Made by a program: the position numbers and the translations under genes
Notes under the pieces: generated by a model
What the model was told of the DNA's origin: nothing
The model's database searches: none
Seen by the model: the letters and a program-made list of their open reading frames with translations, nothing else
Assembly: GCA_964561825.1 (NCBI GenBank)
Contig: CAZLSB010000263.1
Span: 1-5,572, forward strand
Source: JADKFD01 sp964561825
GTDB lineage: Bacteria; Pseudomonadota; Gammaproteobacteria; Xanthomonadales; SZUA-5
Reading direction: 5' to 3'
DNA length: 5,572 nucleotides
In this document: in pieces, positions 5,537 to 5,572 of the stretch
Layout: each line of letters begins with the position of its first letter
How positions within the stretch are numbered: the first letter of the stretch is position 1

Positions 5537-5572
5537 AACGAGTTGCAACGCAGCCATGTCCCGGCCCGCAAG

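Noticed and set aside
5414..5557. A 47-codon minus-strand open frame upstream of oxyR, open to the window edge
   Set aside because: It runs straight through the three hairpins, has a low-complexity Arg/Ala/Ser-rich translation (for example SGGVAASRSSRRAA) and no ribosome site. It looks like translated repeat sequence, although a gene tail entering from beyond the edge cannot be excluded.

Overview
The window looks like a piece of a gammaproteobacterial chromosome with medium-high GC. The call rests on the OxyR sequence, on a ketosteroid-isomerase-like protein and a PfkB-type kinase that both resemble proteobacterial versions, and on compact gene packing with 4-base start/stop overlaps. I cannot name the species from the sequence alone; a lineage near the Xanthomonadales is a guess.

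Left part, plus strand. The first bases probably carry the tail of an upstream gene whose stop overlaps the start of the next one. That next gene (91-1359) encodes a membrane-anchored protein with TPR-like helices and a C-terminal beta-sandwich-like domain, the kind of accessory protein often seen in envelope or exopolysaccharide loci. A hairpin followed by ten T residues (1355-1403) probably ends this transcript. Next comes a secreted protein (1426-2187) made of two copies of a FecR-like module, each with three cysteines at matching places.

Middle, 2188-2355. This convergent intergenic gap holds no gene. It contains a short perfect hairpin and a larger 83-base inverted-repeat structure.

Right part, minus strand. 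In order of transcription the genes are oxyR (5373-4441), an uncharacterised single-pass membrane protein coupled to it by a GTGA overlap (4444-3836), a PfkB-family sugar or nucleoside kinase (3742-2798) and a SnoaL-like small protein (2766-2356). The first two almost certainly share a transcript, and the last two probably do. A 93-base gap separates the pairs, and I see no convincing promoter or terminator in it. OxyR keeps both redox cysteines at exactly the E. coli positions (199 and 208), so it is very probably a working peroxide sensor. No peroxidase, catalase or alkyl hydroperoxide reductase gene lies next to it here. Its partner is the unknown membrane protein, which is the most interesting context in the window.

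Upstream of oxyR (5374-5572) there is no convincing gene. Most of it is a run of three hairpins (5449-5536) that resembles an extragenic palindromic repeat. I see no transposase, CRISPR array, tRNA, rRNA or clear defence system in the window.
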